Source: Sedimenticola sp.
GTDB taxonomy: Bacteria > Pseudomonadota > Gammaproteobacteria > Chromatiales > Chromatiaceae
Assembly: GCA_027023915.1 (NCBI GenBank)
Contig: JALVUB010000173.1
Coordinates: 1 to 7,152, forward strand
Reading direction: 5' to 3'
DNA: 7,152 bases
Below the pieces are notes generated by a model that saw nothing but the letters and a program-made list of their open reading frames with translations, had not been told where the DNA came from and ran no database searches. Position 1 is the stretch's first letter. The number at the start of each line of letters is the position of its first letter. A program made the position numbers and the translations under genes. Positions 6,893 through 7,152 of the stretch are shown one piece after another.

Positions 6893-7029
6893 TTTCGGTC
6901 GCTGGAAGGCAGATACTGGCCGGTGTTTCCGGTGCAGGTGTCGCCAGCCATGGATGGCTGCCGCCAAGCCCCCCAAGGATGGGTTCACGGGCGTCCTGCA
7001 GCGGGAATACCGGGCGGGCTCAACCCCCG
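6893..7029. mobile_element. Inserted segment in the riboswitch linker, flanked by 7-bp direct repeats
   Basis: TCTAATG occurs at 6886-6892 and 7030-7036, directly bounding this 137-bp segment. Removing the segment and one TCTAATG leaves GTTGCC-TCTAAT-GGCAAC, a perfect 6-bp hairpin, so the segment appears to have entered a hairpin loop and duplicated seven bases. Within it lies the palindromic repeat copy 2 (6920-7013). The outermost bases (6893-6919 and 7014-7029) are not inverted repeats of each other, so true element ends are uncertain. No protein is encoded. Confidence 0.5.
6920..7013 (+). repeat. Palindromic intergenic repeat, copy 2: long stem enclosing two NGGA-loop hairpins
   Basis: The arms 6920-6938 and 6995-7013 are complementary at 16 of 19 positions. 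Inside, on the plus strand, are CAGCCA-TGGA-TGGCTG (6945-6960) and CCCA-AGGA-TGGG (6972-6983), followed by TTCACGGGCGTCC. The order (hairpin, AAGCC, hairpin, TTCACGG, GCGTCC or CGTCC) is the same as in copy 1 at 852-959, while the outer stems differ in sequence. In the gcvT leader RNA (minus strand) the loops read TCCA and TCCT, so the GGA form would appear only in an antisense transcript. Confidence 0.7.
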
Positions 7030-7045
7030 TCTAATGGCAACTTCA

Positions 7046-7125
7046 CCCCGCGGTCCTTTTGCCTGAGCGATTCCGGGCGGAACTTGCGCCTTCGGCGCCG
7101 GATTGATCCGGTCTCTCCCACGAGG
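7046..7125 (-). ncRNA. Glycine riboswitch aptamer 1
   Basis: P1 is CCUCGUG (7125-7119) with CGCGGGG (7052-7046), seven pairs including two G-U. GGAGAG then opens P2, closed by CGCUC (7069-7065), with one A-G mismatch. A CCGGAU-CA-AUCCGG hairpin follows, then the conserved core GCGCCGAAGGCGCAAG, a UUCCG-CC-CGGAA hairpin, and UCGCUCAGGCAAAAGGACC. These match the established glycine aptamer consensus in order and spacing. This aptamer has no insertion and looks functional. Confidence 0.93.
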
Positions 7126-7152
7126 CTTTGCTCGAGCGGATAATGTTACCGG

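Larger units (their letters stand above)
6625..7135 (-). ncRNA. Tandem glycine riboswitch in the gcvT leader, interrupted by two repeat insertions
   Basis: Two glycine aptamers precede gcvT on the minus strand, as in many bacteria where glycine binding turns on the cleavage operon. Aptamer 1 is 7125-7046 and aptamer 2 is 6872-6625. The leader UCGAGC (7135-7130) is perfectly complementary to GCUCGA (6878-6873), just before aptamer 2. This corresponds to the known leader-linker helix (P0, kink-turn region) of full-length glycine riboswitches. The total span is about 510 bases, far more than the usual 200 or fewer, because of a 166-bp element inside aptamer 2 and a 137-bp segment inside the linker. 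Core aptamer bases remain. Any promoter would lie in the last bases of the window or beyond; none can be assigned. Confidence 0.92.

Noticed and set aside
6065..7066. Plus-strand open frame of about 330 codons running from gcvT into the riboswitch region
   Set aside because: It reads antisense through gcvT, then through structured RNA and repeats, without any protein motif. The riboswitch and gcvT account for the sequence.
7065..7117. A-G mismatch in helix P2 of aptamer 1 (GAGAG with CGCUC), possibly a sign of decay
   Set aside because: Variants reading CGCUCAGG appear familiar in aptamer 1 of other glycine riboswitches, and the rest of the aptamer fits the consensus, so natural variation is more likely.

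Overview
The window is GC-rich, gene-dense DNA, most likely from a gammaproteobacterium. The inference rests on four things: the hemE and gltD sequence types, a P-protein split into two genes (gcvPA and gcvPB), a tandem glycine riboswitch ahead of gcvT, and palindromic intergenic repeats. A sulfur-oxidising or purple-sulfur type lineage would fit, but genus and species cannot be read from the sequence.

Layout. The left end (2-823, +) is the C-terminal part of gltD, the small subunit of NADPH-dependent glutamate synthase. A 236-base gap between convergent genes follows (824-1059). It holds a large stem-loop repeat with two GGGA-loop hairpins (852-959) and a short REP-like palindrome (992-1009). 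All remaining genes are on the minus strand. In transcription order they are gcvT (6586-5498), gcvH (5473-5081), gcvPA (5076-3670), gcvPB (3655-2201) and then, after 76 bases, hemE (2124-1060). The four gcv genes are separated by only 4 to 24 bases and look like one operon for the glycine cleavage system. It splits glycine into CO2, ammonia and a methylene group carried on tetrahydrofolate. The L-protein (dihydrolipoamide dehydrogenase) is not in the window. HemE catalyses a step of haem and tetrapyrrole synthesis.

The most unusual part is the roughly 550-base leader of gcvT (6587-7138). On the minus strand it is a recognisable tandem glycine riboswitch with two aptamers, a leader-linker helix and a possible Shine-Dalgarno-masking hairpin. 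Two repeat elements have entered it. A 166-bp MITE-like palindrome (6654-6819) sits in the loop of a peripheral hairpin of aptamer 2. A 137-bp segment (6893-7029), bounded by a 7-bp direct repeat, sits in the linker between the aptamers. Removing both in silico leaves a compact riboswitch with every helix intact, so both insertions fall where the fold could tolerate them.

The linker insertion carries a second copy of the repeat found downstream of gltD. In both copies, read on the plus strand, two neighbouring hairpins each present CANGGANG with NGGA in the loop. That is the binding consensus of CsrA/RsmA/RsmE proteins. The outer stems of the two copies differ in sequence but are both self-complementary. 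This dispersed, structurally conserved element is the best candidate for something undescribed here.
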